From the NCBI GenBank assembly GCA_041389525.1, contig JAWKRR010000053.1, positions 1 through 50,952 of the forward strand: 50,952 nt of DNA, written 5' to 3'. The position numbers and the translations under genes are program-made. This document shows, piece by piece, positions 42,915 to 50,952 of the stretch; the first letter of the stretch is position 1; each line of letters starts with the position of its first letter. This DNA comes from JACKFB01 sp041389525. GTDB taxonomy: Bacteria; Myxococcota_A; UBA9042; PHBI01; JACKFB01. Under the pieces are notes generated by a model. The model searched no databases and had not been told where the DNA came from. It saw only the letters and a list, made by a program, of their open reading frames with translations.

Positions 42915-43865
42915 ATGACCGAAGACTACGCAGGACCAGCGTCTGTCGAGCACGAGTCGCCCGAAGGCAACGGGGACGAGATCCGCCGCCGGATGCTCGC
43001 TGAGCTTCCCACAGACCAGAAGCTGGACCGGGTCGTCGTGCTCTTCTCCGGTGGCACCGACTCGATGCTGACCGCGGCGCTGGCGGCCGAGCGCTTCGAC
43101 GAGGTCTTCCTCGTCACCTACCACCGCCTGGGCCTGGCCGGGACCGAGAACTCAGCCCGCGGCGCCGAGGCCCTCGCCAACAAGTACGGTGCCGACCGCA
43201 TCCACCACGAGATCATCGACATCACCAAGCTCTTCAAGCACGTCTCGTACGAGCGCTATCTCCAGAATCTGCGCAAGCACAAGCTCTTCCTGCTCTCGAC
43301 CTGCGGCCTGTGCAAGCTCTCCATGCACATCCGGACGCTCATCTACTGCGAGGACCACGGCATCAAGCACGTGTGCGACGGCGCCAACAAGGGGATGAAC
43401 CTCTTCCCCGCCCAGATGGTCGGAGTGCTCGAGATCATGAAGGATCTCTACGCGGACTTCGGCATCTCCTACACGAACCCCGTCTACGACTACGAGCCGC
43501 CCGCGGACAAGTCGCTGGTCGACCGCGAGGGGATGGGCGTGCTGAAGACCAGCCTCGCGCCGGTGCCTGAGCCCGAGCCCGAGAGCCGCACCAAGACCAC
43601 CGGCTTCGCGCTGATGGAGAAGGGCCTCGCCCCCAACGAGAACGTGAAGGGCTCGAAGTACGACCGAGAGCGCCAACCACGCTGCTTTCAGTTCACGTTG
43701 TTCAATATCTTCGCGGTGAAGCACTACCTCGGCACCGACAGCGAGGAGGGCTACCGCGCGAAAACCGCCGAGTTCATGGAAGACAAGGTCGAGGGCATGC
43801 GGGGCCTGCTGGAAGGCTATCGCGAGTCCGGACCGAACTCGAAACTCGGCAAGCTGGTGAAATAA
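42915..43865 (+). CDS. PP-loop ATPase-like protein
   Basis: The 316-residue protein has SGGTDS (45-50), the pyrophosphate-binding PP-loop, and a Rossmann-like start DRVVVLFSGGTDSMLTAAL. It has Cys in CGLCKLSMH (CxxC), EDHGIKHVCDGANKG, and later RQPRCFQF. The family (QueC, TilS, ThiI, NH3-dependent enzymes) adenylates a substrate for attack by a nucleophile; with CxxC motifs it may act in thiolation. The neighbouring cysteine-desulfurase-like gene supports sulfur transfer. GGAGGGG at 42901-42907 precedes ATG 42915. The following gene starts 1 nt after its stop, so it is tightly coupled. Confidence 0.8.
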   Translation: MTEDYAGPASVEHESPEGNGDEIRRRMLAELPTDQKLDRVVVLFSGGTDSMLTAALAAERFDEVFLVTYHRLGLAGTENSARGAEALANKYGADRIHHEIIDITKLFKHVSYERYLQNLRKHKLFLLSTCGLCKLSMHIRTLIYCEDHGIKHVCDGANKGMNLFPAQMVGVLEIMKDLYADFGISYTNPVYDYEPPADKSLVDREGMGVLKTSLAPVPEPEPESRTKTTGFALMEKGLAPNENVKGSKYDRERQPRCFQFTLFNIFAVKHYLGTDSEEGYRAKTAEFMEDKVEGMRGLLEGYRESGPNSKLGKLVK

Positions 43866-43866
43866 C

Positions 43867-44232
43867 ATGCAAAGCACAGGCTGCTGCGGCACGGATTTCA
43901 AGCGCGAGGAGATCTCCATACTCGGCGTCGCCACCCTGGCGCTGCCCCTCTTCTTCATCGGGCTGCTGACCTCGGCGCTGCTGTGGCTGCCGGCCAAGCT
44001 GGTGTCGGCCCTCGAGAAGCCCTACCGGATGGCGGCCGCCCTGCGGCGCGCGAACCTCGAGGTCATCGGCAAGGCGACGCTGCTGCCGCGGCTGAAGTGC
44101 TCGCTGTCCTCGTCCGCGTACTCCCTGTCGCCGCGCGCTTCAGGCCTCGTCTTCCGCGGCTTCAACCTCGGCGTGCTGGTGCTCTGCTGGTCCGTGGTCG
44201 TCGGCCTGTGGGTAGGTCTGGTCGTGACGTGA
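43867..44232 (+). CDS. hypothetical membrane protein
   Basis: The 121-residue protein has two hydrophobic helices (GVATLALPLFFIGLLTSALLW and NLGVLVLCWSVVVGLWVGLVV) around a charged middle. N-terminal STGCCGTDFKRE holds a Cys pair. No family is recognised. It starts 1 nt after the PP-loop stop and shares 4 bp with the next gene (GTGA at 44229-44232), so it is inside one operon. A membrane adaptor for the neighbouring soluble enzymes is possible. Confidence 0.75.
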   Translation: MQSTGCCGTDFKREEISILGVATLALPLFFIGLLTSALLWLPAKLVSALEKPYRMAAALRRANLEVIGKATLLPRLKCSLSSSAYSLSPRASGLVFRGFNLGVLVLCWSVVVGLWVGLVVT

Positions 44233-45446
44233 GCAAGCTCGACCTCGGCGCGATCCGCCGCGACTTCCCGACCCTGCACCCCAACAAGGACAAGGCGATC
44301 TACCTAGACAACGCCTGCATGTCCTTGCGCCCGAACTCCGTCATCGACGCGATCTCCAGCTACTACCGCGAGCATCCGTCCTGTCATAACCGCTCGGTCC
44401 ACCGCTACGGCGAGCGCACCACCGAGCGCTACGCCGCGGCCCGCGTGACGGTGCAGAAGTTCCTCGGTGCCGGGCGCTCCGACGAGATCGTCTTCACGCG
44501 CAACGCCACCGAGTCCCTCAACGCCATCGCCTCGTCGCTGACCTTGGGCGAAGGCGACGTGGTCGTCTCCACCGACGCCGAGCACAACTCCAACACCATC
44601 CCCTGGATGCGCCTGCGAAAGACCAAGGGCATCATCTATAAGAAGGTGCCGATCCGCCCCGACGGCGTCTTCCCGATGGACGAGCTACGCGCGCTGCTGC
44701 AAGGCGGGCAGGTCAAGCTGGTGACCGTGCTGTCCACCTCGCATTTCCTCGGCATCTCCACGCCGCTGGAAGAGATCGGCAAGCTGGCCCACGCCCACGG
44801 CGCGCTCTTCATGGTCGACGCGGCCCAGTCCTTTCTCCACGAGCAGCTCGACGTCCGGAAGCTGGACGTCGACTTCCTCGCGCTCTCCTTTCACAAGCTG
44901 CTGGGGCCGTCCGGCATCGGCGCGCTCTACGCGAAGAAGAGCCACCTCGAGACCTTCACGCCCTGGCTGCTCGGTGGCGAGACCGTCGATGACGTCGACG
45001 AGTTCGCGTTTCAGCTCTCCGCGATGCCGGCGCGCTTTGAGGCGGGGCTTCAGAACTACGGCGGGGCCCTGGGCGCGGCGGCGGCCATCGACTACCTCAA
45101 CGGCCTGTCCTACAAGGCCATCCGCGAGCACCTCGCCGAGCTCAACCGCTTCGTCGTCGGCGAGCTGAACACCTCCCCACGCTTTCACCACATCGGCCCC
45201 GCCGACCCCGCGCAGCGCGCCGGCGTCGTGAACTTCTTCATCGACGGCCTCGACAGCGGCGAGCTGTCGATCTTGCTCGATCGCACCAAGCGGATCATGA
45301 CCCGGAGCGGCGTCCACTGCGCCCACGCCTGGTACCGCCTCAACGGCCTGCCGGCGTCGCTGCGCGCCTCCTTCGCGTTCTACAACACGATGGAGGAGGC
45401 CGAGACCTTCGTGCGCACGGTGAAGGACTTCCTGCGCTTTCACTGA
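44229..45446 (+). CDS. class V aminotransferase / cysteine-desulfurase-like PLP enzyme
   Basis: The 405-residue protein matches the SufS/CsdA group of class V aminotransferases. Seen are the early YLDNACMSLRP, NATESLNAIA, AEHNSNTIPW, SHFLGISTP, VDAAQS (PLP Asp), SFHKLLGPSGIG with the PLP lysine K223, and SGVHCAHAWY with C364 in the catalytic-cysteine loop. Such enzymes release sulfur from cysteine as persulfide. The start is GTG 44229, overlapping the preceding stop by 4 bp. It may supply sulfur to the PP-loop enzyme in the same operon. Kynureninase- or isopenicillin-epimerase-like activity is less likely given C364. Confidence 0.87.
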   Translation: MSKLDLGAIRRDFPTLHPNKDKAIYLDNACMSLRPNSVIDAISSYYREHPSCHNRSVHRYGERTTERYAAARVTVQKFLGAGRSDEIVFTRNATESLNAIASSLTLGEGDVVVSTDAEHNSNTIPWMRLRKTKGIIYKKVPIRPDGVFPMDELRALLQGGQVKLVTVLSTSHFLGISTPLEEIGKLAHAHGALFMVDAAQSFLHEQLDVRKLDVDFLALSFHKLLGPSGIGALYAKKSHLETFTPWLLGGETVDDVDEFAFQLSAMPARFEAGLQNYGGALGAAAAIDYLNGLSYKAIREHLAELNRFVVGELNTSPRFHHIGPADPAQRAGVVNFFIDGLDSGELSILLDRTKRIMTRSGVHCAHAWYRLNGLPASLRASFAFYNTMEEAETFVRTVKDFLRFH

Positions 45447-45634
45447 GCTCGGCCGGGCCTAATGCGGGACTTGGCCGGACCTGTGGCGCCGGGGTGGGGA
45501 GGGATCTCGGGCTGGCGTTCCTCGCGCCGCTCTGCGCCACGCCGGGCTTGCAGGTCGTCGCGAAAGGCCCTCACGATGTCGCGAGGAAGGCAGCCGCCCC
45601 GATCGCCCGACCACGTCGAGACCGCCAGTGCGCC
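45447..45634. other. intergenic region with dispersed repeat copy
   Basis: 188 bases between the PLP enzyme and the hydrolase gene. They contain one copy of GATCTCGGGCTGGCG at about 45503-45517, the dispersed intergenic word. No promoter or terminator was recognised. Confidence 0.6.
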
Positions 45635-46732
45635 ATGAGCCTTAGGATAGCGATGGATCTCGGGCGGTGGCTCGGGCCCTGGACCGACGGCGACCGCGTG
45701 CCGGGCGGCGTGGTCCGTGGTGAGGTCGCTGTCGGGGCGGGGCCGGCGTCAGGAGCCATGCGCGCGGCGACCTGGCTCCCGGCGTCGGGGGAGGTGCGCG
45801 GGGCGCTCTTCGTGGTGCCGGGGCTACACCCGCAGGGGCCCGACGACCCGCGCTTCGCGCGCTTCTTGGCGGTGCTCGCCGCGTCGGGGATCGCCGCTTT
45901 TTCTCCGTATCTGCCTGCGTTTTTGCGAGTGCGGCTGGAGCCCTCGCTGCTCGCCGACGTCGAGCGCGCGTTCGCGGCCTTCGAGGCGTGGCCCGCGCGA
46001 CCTCGAGGCCGCCGGCCCGGGGTGATGAGCATCTCGTTCGGCTCGCGGCTCGCGCTGCACCTCGCCGGCGTTCACGCGCCCGACCGGGTCGGGGGGCTTG
46101 TGCTCTTTGGCGGCTACTCCGACTGGCGTGAGGCCATGGCCTTCGCCCTGGGAGACAGCGCGGACAGCGCGCCGAGCCGCGACCCACTCAACACGCCGGC
46201 GGTCTTTCTCAACCTCGTCGAGGGCCTGGACGTCCCCGCGCGAGACCGCGGCGCGGCGGTCGACGCCTGGCGCCGCTACATCGACGCCACCTGGGGCCGC
46301 CCCGAGATGAAGCTGTCGGCGGCCCATGCTGCTGTGGCCGCCGAGCTCGCGGCGACGCTGACGCCGGAGGCGGCCGACCTCTTCCTCAGCGGCTGCGGCC
46401 TGCGACCGGACACGGCCACGGTCGCCCGCGCGGCGCTGGCGCGCCTGGACGACCGCGCTTGGCTGGACCCGCGGCCAGCCTTGGCGGGGGTCCGCGCGCC
46501 GCTGGCCATCGTTCACGGCGCCGACGACGACGTCATCCCCATCGCCCACGCCCGCGCGCTGCACCGCCTCGCGCCGGCCACCAGCCGGGCCAAGCTGCTG
46601 CTCACCGGCCTCTACGGCCACACAGCCCACGCCGCCCCCGCCCTAGGTCTGCGCCGCGCGCCCGCCCTCGCCCGCGAGCTGCGGACCATGGTGGGAATCC
46701 TCGGCGCCCTGAGCCGGGCGGCCGCCCCATGA
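45635..46732 (+). CDS. alpha/beta hydrolase-fold protein
   Basis: The 365-residue protein has the alpha/beta hydrolase layout: ALFVVPGLHPQG (oxyanion strand), VMSISFGSRLALHL with Ser in the nucleophile elbow, VHGADDDVIP (acid) and YGHTAH (His). An N-terminal 45 residues precede the core and a helical cap lies in the middle. Substrate unknown; fold-level assignment is firm. ATG 45635 is used; GTG and ATG alternatives exist nearby. Its stop overlaps the ABC ATPase start (ATGA at 46729-46732), so it is part of an operon with the FetAB-like transporter. Confidence 0.8.
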   Translation: MSLRIAMDLGRWLGPWTDGDRVPGGVVRGEVAVGAGPASGAMRAATWLPASGEVRGALFVVPGLHPQGPDDPRFARFLAVLAASGIAAFSPYLPAFLRVRLEPSLLADVERAFAAFEAWPARPRGRRPGVMSISFGSRLALHLAGVHAPDRVGGLVLFGGYSDWREAMAFALGDSADSAPSRDPLNTPAVFLNLVEGLDVPARDRGAAVDAWRRYIDATWGRPEMKLSAAHAAVAAELAATLTPEAADLFLSGCGLRPDTATVARAALARLDDRAWLDPRPALAGVRAPLAIVHGADDDVIPIAHARALHRLAPATSRAKLLLTGLYGHTAHAAPALGLRRAPALARELRTMVGILGALSRAAAP

Positions 46733-47439
46733 GCGACGCACGGCCCTCGCCCCCCTCGCGTCCGCCCCAGTCGGGCCTCAGCGCCCGCGGCCTCGCCCTC
46801 GCCGCCGGCGGCCGCACCCTGCTCAGCGGCCTCGATCTCCACGTCGCCCCGGGCGAGCGGGTGGCCCTGCTCGGCCCCTCCGGCGTCGGGAAAACCACGC
46901 TGCTCCGCACCCTCGCGACCCTGGTCGACCCTGCGGCCGGCGCCCTCACCCTCGACGGCCAACCCCCGGGCGCCCTGGGCCACCCCGCCTGGCGCCGCCG
47001 CGTGGTCATGGTCGCCCAAGTCCCCGCCTTCCACGACCTCACCGTCGCCGCCGCCCTCGCGCGCCCCTTCGCCTTCCGCGCCGCCACCGCGCCCTTCCCC
47101 GAAGCCCGCGCCCGCGATCTCCTCGCTCAGACCGGGCTCGACCCCGCCGCCGTCTTCACCCAGCGCGCCCGCACGCTCTCGGTCGGCCAGCAGCAGCGCG
47201 TCGCCCTGGTCCGCGCCCTGCTCGTCGCCCCCGACCTCCTGCTCCTCGACGAACCCACCAGCGGCCTCGACGCCGCCACCACCGCGCGGGTCGAGTCCCT
47301 GCTCGCCGAAACCCCAGCGCTCTCCCAGCTGATCGTCACCCACGACCCCGCTCAAGCCGCCCGCGTCGCCACCCGCGTCGTCGATCTCGCCCCGTACGCC
47401 AGCCCCGCGCCGGGCCCGCCGTCGCCGGAGGCCCCATGA
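46729..47439 (+). CDS. fetA: ABC transporter ATP-binding protein, FetA/YbbL-like
   Basis: The 236-residue ATPase has GPSGVGKT (Walker A, 49-56), VAQVPAF (Q-loop), TLSVGQQQRVALVRAL (signature) and LLLLDEPTSGLD (Walker B), then THDP (H-loop). The partner permease starts in its stop (ATGA overlap) and is of the UPF0014/FetB family, which defines the ATPase as FetA-like. In E. coli FetAB exports iron and helps against oxidative stress; the metal here is inferred. Confidence 0.85.
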   Translation: MSDARPSPPSRPPQSGLSARGLALAAGGRTLLSGLDLHVAPGERVALLGPSGVGKTTLLRTLATLVDPAAGALTLDGQPPGALGHPAWRRRVVMVAQVPAFHDLTVAAALARPFAFRAATAPFPEARARDLLAQTGLDPAAVFTQRARTLSVGQQQRVALVRALLVAPDLLLLDEPTSGLDAATTARVESLLAETPALSQLIVTHDPAQAARVATRVVDLAPYASPAPGPPSPEAP

Positions 47440-48233
47440 CCCAGGGCGCCATCCCGCTCGACGCCCTCGACCTCGCGATCGCCTCAGGCCTGGTCGTGGT
47501 CGCTGGCATCACCAGCCTGGCCCTCGGCACCGGCCTCGTCCCCCGCCTCGCCGTCGCGTCTCTGCGCACGGTGGTCCAGCTGCTGCTGGTCGGCTACGTC
47601 CTGGAGTGGGTGTTCGGCCTCGACTCCGCCCCCGCCGTCATGGCCTGCCTCGCCTTCATGCTCGTCATCGCCGGCCGCACGGCGGTCCGCCGCGCCGAGC
47701 GCACCTTCCGCGGCGCCACCTGGCGCGCCGTCCTCACCCTCACGGCCGTCGGCCTCGGCACCAGCCTCACCGTCACGGCGCTGGTCGTCCGGGTCGACCC
47801 CTGGTGGAACCCCCAATACCTGCTGCCCATCATCGGCATGGTGCTCGGCAACACCCTGACCGGCCTCTCCCTCAGCCTCGACAAGCTCCTCGAAGACCTC
47901 TCGGAGCGCGCCCACCTCATCGAGGCCGACCTCGCCCTCGGCGCCACCCGCTGGGAGGCCGGCCGCGACGCCGTCACCGAGTCCGTCCGCCGCGGCATGA
48001 TCCCCATCCTCAACGCCATGACGGTCGCCGGCATCGTGTCCCTGCCCGGCATGATGACCGGCCAGATCCTCGCCGGCCAGCGCCCCATCGACGCCGTCCT
48101 CTACCAGATCGTCGTCATGTTCATGCTCGCCGCCGCCAGCGCCCTCGGCGCGACCGGCGTGGCGCTCTTCACCTGGAACCGCCTCTTCGATTCGCGCCAC
48201 CAGCTTCGCAGCGAACGCATCCGCAAGCGCTGA
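47436..48233 (+). CDS. fetB: UPF0014 ABC permease, FetB/YbbM-like
   Basis: The 265-residue permease has about seven transmembrane helices and the conserved UPF0014 features: SLRTVVQLLLVGYVLEWVF, the NPQYLLPIIGMVLGNTLTGLSL block, RAHLIEADLALGATRWEA (the coupling helix, close to EAA loop type), and SLPGMMTGQILAG. Family length is ~260. It overlaps the ATPase stop by 4 bp. Probable metal (iron) exporter with FetA. Confidence 0.9.
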   Translation: MTQGAIPLDALDLAIASGLVVVAGITSLALGTGLVPRLAVASLRTVVQLLLVGYVLEWVFGLDSAPAVMACLAFMLVIAGRTAVRRAERTFRGATWRAVLTLTAVGLGTSLTVTALVVRVDPWWNPQYLLPIIGMVLGNTLTGLSLSLDKLLEDLSERAHLIEADLALGATRWEAGRDAVTESVRRGMIPILNAMTVAGIVSLPGMMTGQILAGQRPIDAVLYQIVVMFMLAAASALGATGVALFTWNRLFDSRHQLRSERIRKR

Positions 48234-48301
48234 ACCCGCGCCGTCCCGCGATTGAGAGGGCAGGGCGACTCCGGTAGCATCCGCCGACACTGGGGGCCCG
48301 C

Positions 48302-50952
48302 GTGGTTGCATCGCCGACATCCGAATCGCTGGTGCGCGTGCTGTGGCCGACCCACGACCCCGCGCTCGCCGACGCCTCCGCCGACGCCCCGGGCGCAGTC
48401 CCCCGTCTCGTCGCGACCGTCCGCGCGCTCATCGCCAGCGGCGCTTGTGTCGTGCTCGACCACCCGCTGAGCCGCGCTACGCTCTCCGCGCTCCCCGACC
48501 TCGCCCGCTACGTCGACGACACGCTCCCCGGTCTCGCCGGCGTCTCCGTCTCCCTCGCCCCCGACCTCGTCGACGCCGACCCGGCCGCCCTGCGCCCGTA
48601 CTGGCGCGCCTTCGCCGAGACCTGCCTCGCCCGCGGCGTCGGCTTCGTCGCCGCCTCCGACCGCCTCGACCCCGTCGACGGCGCCGGCCTCCGCGAGCCC
48701 GCACCCCCCGAATCCTACGACACCACCGAAGAGAACCTGCGCCTCGCCTACCTCGGCGACGGCCGCCTCAGCCCCGGCGAGGCCCTCGACGCCATCCTCG
48801 AGCCCATCGGCTCGCTGGCCCGCTTCGTCAACCCCGACCACCTCGGCCTCAGCCCGGAAGAGCTCGCGAACCCCGTCGGCGTCGAGCCCCGCGACCTGGA
48901 CCGCGTCTTCCGCGAGCGCCGCCGCCCCCCGTGGCTGCTCATCGACCTCGGCGACGACCCGCCGCGCCCGCTCATCCTCGAGCCCTTCCTCGCGCGGGTC
49001 ATCGCCCTCGACACCGTGCCCCACCTCGCCTCGAGCGCCCCCGGCGACGCCATCGTCGCCCTCGCGCAGCGCCTCGCGATCCCGCTTTTCGCCAGCGCAG
49101 AGCGGGCGAATTTCGACTACGTGGTCGTCTGCAGTCGGCTGCGCGGCGCCCCCTTCACGCCAGCGTCCCAGGGCCCAGGCCGCCCCATCGAGCTCTGGGT
49201 GCTGGACTCGCCGACCCTGGACCTGGTGGTCGCCGGCCCGGACCCGCTGCCTGAGGATCTGCGCCTGCTCGGCGCCCTCGAACGCGCCCCCGACCGCCCC
49301 GGCTTCACCGTCCCCGACCCCGCCGCGGTCCTGCCCGGCACCGGCGACGCCTCCAAGAGCCTCCTGGGCCCCGGCCGCCACCCCACGCGCCGCCAGCGGA
49401 CCAGCGGCCGCCCCTTCACGGTGCTCGGCCTCGCCTGCACCACCCTGCAAAACCACGGCGCAGCGCTCCTGCGCGACGGCCAGGTCGTGGCCGCCGTCCA
49501 AGAGGAGCGCTTCACCCGCCGCAAGCAGTCCGGCTGGCACCCCCAGGGCCGCCCCGACACCACGGTCGTCTCCGACCCGCGCCTGCCCCTGGACCTCGCC
49601 ATCCCCAGCCAGTCGCTCGCCTTCGTCCTCGAACGCGGCGGCATCACCCTCGACGAGGTCGACCTCATCGCCTTCAACGGCATCCCGGCCCGCTTCGTCC
49701 ACAGCTATTCGCTCACCGACCCCAAGCGCCCGCCCGAGATCGTTCGCGTCGGCCGCACCGTCTTCGTCCCCCATCACCTCACCCACGCGGCCTCGGCCTA
49801 CCGCGTCAGCGGCTTCGACGACGCCTTCGTCTTCACCGTCGACGGCCGCGGCGAGCGAGAGACCGCCTGCTTCTTCGAGACCGACGCGGGCCAGCTTCGC
49901 CGCGTCTTCGACGTGCTCTGCCACGAGGACAGCCTCATCGGCGGCGTCTACGAGTACTTCACGACCATCTTGGGCTTCGGCCACTACGGCCAGGGCTCGA
50001 CCATGGGCCTGGCCTGCATGGGGCCCCCCGGCCCCGACGTCTCGCGCTTCCTCTCGGCGCGCACCCACGACGACCACAGCATCCACGACCGCGGCATCAT
50101 CGAGGCCTTTGGCCACCTGGCCCGCGAGCGCGACGCCCCGCTCCTGCCCGAGCACATCGGCCTCGCGGCCAGCCTCCAAGCGGCCCTCGAGCAGACCGTC
50201 ATCGCGCTCCTCACCGAGGGCCTGGCGGGCCGCCCCGCGAAAAACCTCTGCCTGGCTGGCGGCGTCGCGCTGAACTGCAGCATGAACCAGCGCCTGCGCC
50301 ACCACTTCGGCGTCGAGAACATCTTCGTTCAGCCAGGCGCCCACGACGCCGGCACCAGCTTGGGCGCGGCGCTGGAAGCCCACTTCGACGCCACCGGCGA
50401 GCGCTGTACCGCCGAGATGACCCACGCCTACCTCGGCCCCGACTACTCCGACGCCGAGGTCCGCGCGACCCTCGCTCGCTTCGGGATGCCCTACTCGGAG
50501 CCCGCCGATCTCGCCGGGGAGGTCGCCCAACGCATCGCCGACGGGCAGATCGTCTGCTTCTTCCAAGACCGCCTCGAGCTCGGACCCCGCGCCCTGGGAG
50601 CCCGCTCGATCCTCGCTGATCCGCGCCGCCCCGAGACCAAGGCGCGCGTCAACGTGCTCAAGGGCCGGCAGTGGTGGCGTCCCTTCGGCCCGGCGATCCT
50701 GGCTGGCCGCGAGGCCGAGTGGTTCGAGCACCCCATGCGCTCGCCCTTCATGCTCTTCACGCTGCCGGTGCGCCCCGAGCGCCGCGACCAGATCCCCGCG
50801 GTGCTGCACACCGACGACTCCACGCGGCCCCAGTCGGTCGGCCCCGACGCCAACCCGCTCTACTACGAGGTCATCCGCCGCTTCGACGCCCTGACCGGCG
50901 TGCCCATGGTGGTGAACACCTCGTTCAACACGGCGCACGAGCCCATCGTCTG
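48302..50952 (+). CDS. carbamoyltransferase with long N-terminal extension (C-terminus cut by window edge)
   Basis: The reading frame starts at GTG 48302, the first start after an in-frame TAG at 48274, and stays open to the last base, giving ~883 codons. Residues ~1-365 match no family I know: alpha/beta-like segments such as CVVLDHPLSRATLSALPDLA and RRPPWLLIDLGDDPPRP. From ~residue 375 it is a NodU/CmcH carbamoyltransferase: FTVLGLACTTLQNHGAALL, AAVQEERFTRRK, VFVPHHLTHAASAY, DAFVFTVDGRGE, GQGSTMGLACMG, NLCLAGGVALNCSMN, LELGPRALGARSIL and WWRPFGPAIL, ending in VVNTSFNTAHEPIV. It would carbamoylate a hydroxyl group on an unknown acceptor. The minus strand of this region has long shadow frames, but the codon pattern and motifs clearly favour the plus frame. 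It lies 68 nt after fetB. Confidence 0.88.
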   Translation, partial: MVASPTSESLVRVLWPTHDPALADASADAPGAVPRLVATVRALIASGACVVLDHPLSRATLSALPDLARYVDDTLPGLAGVSVSLAPDLVDADPAALRPYWRAFAETCLARGVGFVAASDRLDPVDGAGLREPAPPESYDTTEENLRLAYLGDGRLSPGEALDAILEPIGSLARFVNPDHLGLSPEELANPVGVEPRDLDRVFRERRRPPWLLIDLGDDPPRPLILEPFLARVIALDTVPHLASSAPGDAIVALAQRLAIPLFASAERANFDYVVVCSRLRGAPFTPASQGPGRPIELWVLDSPTLDLVVAGPDPLPEDLRLLGALERAPDRPGFTVPDPAAVLPGTGDASKSLLGPGRHPTRRQRTSGRPFTVLGLACTTLQNHGAALLRDGQVVAAVQEERFTRRKQSGWHPQGRPDTTVVSDPRLPLDLAIPSQSLAFVLERGGITLDEVDLIAFNGIPARFVHSYSLTDPKRPPEIVRVGRTVFVPHHLTHAASAYRVSGFDDAFVFTVDGRGERETACFFETDAGQLRRVFDVLCHEDSLIGGVYEYFTTILGFGHYGQGSTMGLACMGPPGPDVSRFLSARTHDDHSIHDRGIIEAFGHLARERDAPLLPEHIGLAASLQAALEQTVIALLTEGLAGRPAKNLCLAGGVALNCSMNQRLRHHFGVENIFVQPGAHDAGTSLGAALEAHFDATGERCTAEMTHAYLGPDYSDAEVRATLARFGMPYSEPADLAGEVAQRIADGQIVCFFQDRLELGPRALGARSILADPRRPETKARVNVLKGRQWWRPFGPAILAGREAEWFEHPMRSPFMLFTLPVRPERRDQIPAVLHTDDSTRPQSVGPDANPLYYEVIRRFDALTGVPMVVNTSFNTAHEPIV

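Noticed and set aside
48101..50938. 945-codon minus-strand open frame
   Set aside because: Low-complexity shadow of the plus-strand carbamoyltransferase, which has clear family motifs across the same bases.

Overview
This is a very GC-rich bacterial chromosome segment with strong third-position GC bias. It carries many lipoproteins, Cys-rich surface proteins with Asp-rich linkers and MopE-like Cys/Asp motifs, a DUF2330 protein ending in a MYXO-CTERM-like tail, a very large kinase/ATPase/GAF/sigma-54 activator, and a nucleotide-transporter-like protein fused to HEAT and cyclic-nucleotide-binding domains. Together these suggest a Myxococcota-type (former deltaproteobacterial) genome. The phylum is inferred from gene content; no rRNA gene is present.

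Layout: 1-1975 (minus) is an M18 aminopeptidase followed by a truncated AidB-like acyl-CoA dehydrogenase. 2244-4786 (plus) holds a steroid-reductase-like membrane protein, a PrmA-like methyltransferase with a basic tail and an SRPBCC protein. 4787-6460 is a poorly coding, lower-GC stretch ending in a PIN-domain gene. 6554-18880 is a block of secreted or surface proteins around a 1787-residue regulator. Three minus-strand genes here (DUF2330 protein, small lipoprotein, beta-propeller lipoprotein) are each preceded by a near-perfect sigma-54 promoter sharing the extended form CGGCTGGCACG-N4-TTGCTT. The regulator between them ends in a sigma-54 AAA+ domain with GAFTGA but no C-terminal Fis helix-turn-helix, and starts with a transposase-like zinc ribbon/HTH. 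I infer a local sigma-54 surface-protein regulon.

18985-27993 contains a C13/legumain-like peptidase with an EF-hand-like loop, a Rid-family protein, a pair of radical SAM enzymes, a multi-spanning glycosyltransferase-39-like protein, a lipoprotein-anchored methyltransferase and a beta-barrel porin with a strong terminator hairpin. 28000-30133 is a repeat island (78-bp tandem repeats and REP-like 29-bp cores) around a VapBC toxin-antitoxin pair.

30134-35382 (minus) is a two-gene operon. It encodes an NTT/MFS-like transporter with HEAT repeats and a cNMP domain, overlapping by 4 bp a lipoprotein with swivelling-His plus ATP-grasp domains in the order found in glucan,water dikinases. 35648-45446 is a divergent cluster. 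Its minus arm encodes DUF5989, SxtJ, a NodU/CmcH carbamoyltransferase, an SPL-like radical SAM protein and two SGNH hydrolases. Its plus arm encodes a small membrane protein, a PP-loop ATPase, a membrane protein and a cysteine-desulfurase-like enzyme. It looks like an undescribed envelope-glycan or small-molecule modification system. 45635-48233 carries an alpha/beta hydrolase and a FetAB-like ABC exporter, all overlapping by 4 bp. The window ends inside a second carbamoyltransferase with a ~365-residue N-terminal extension I do not recognise.
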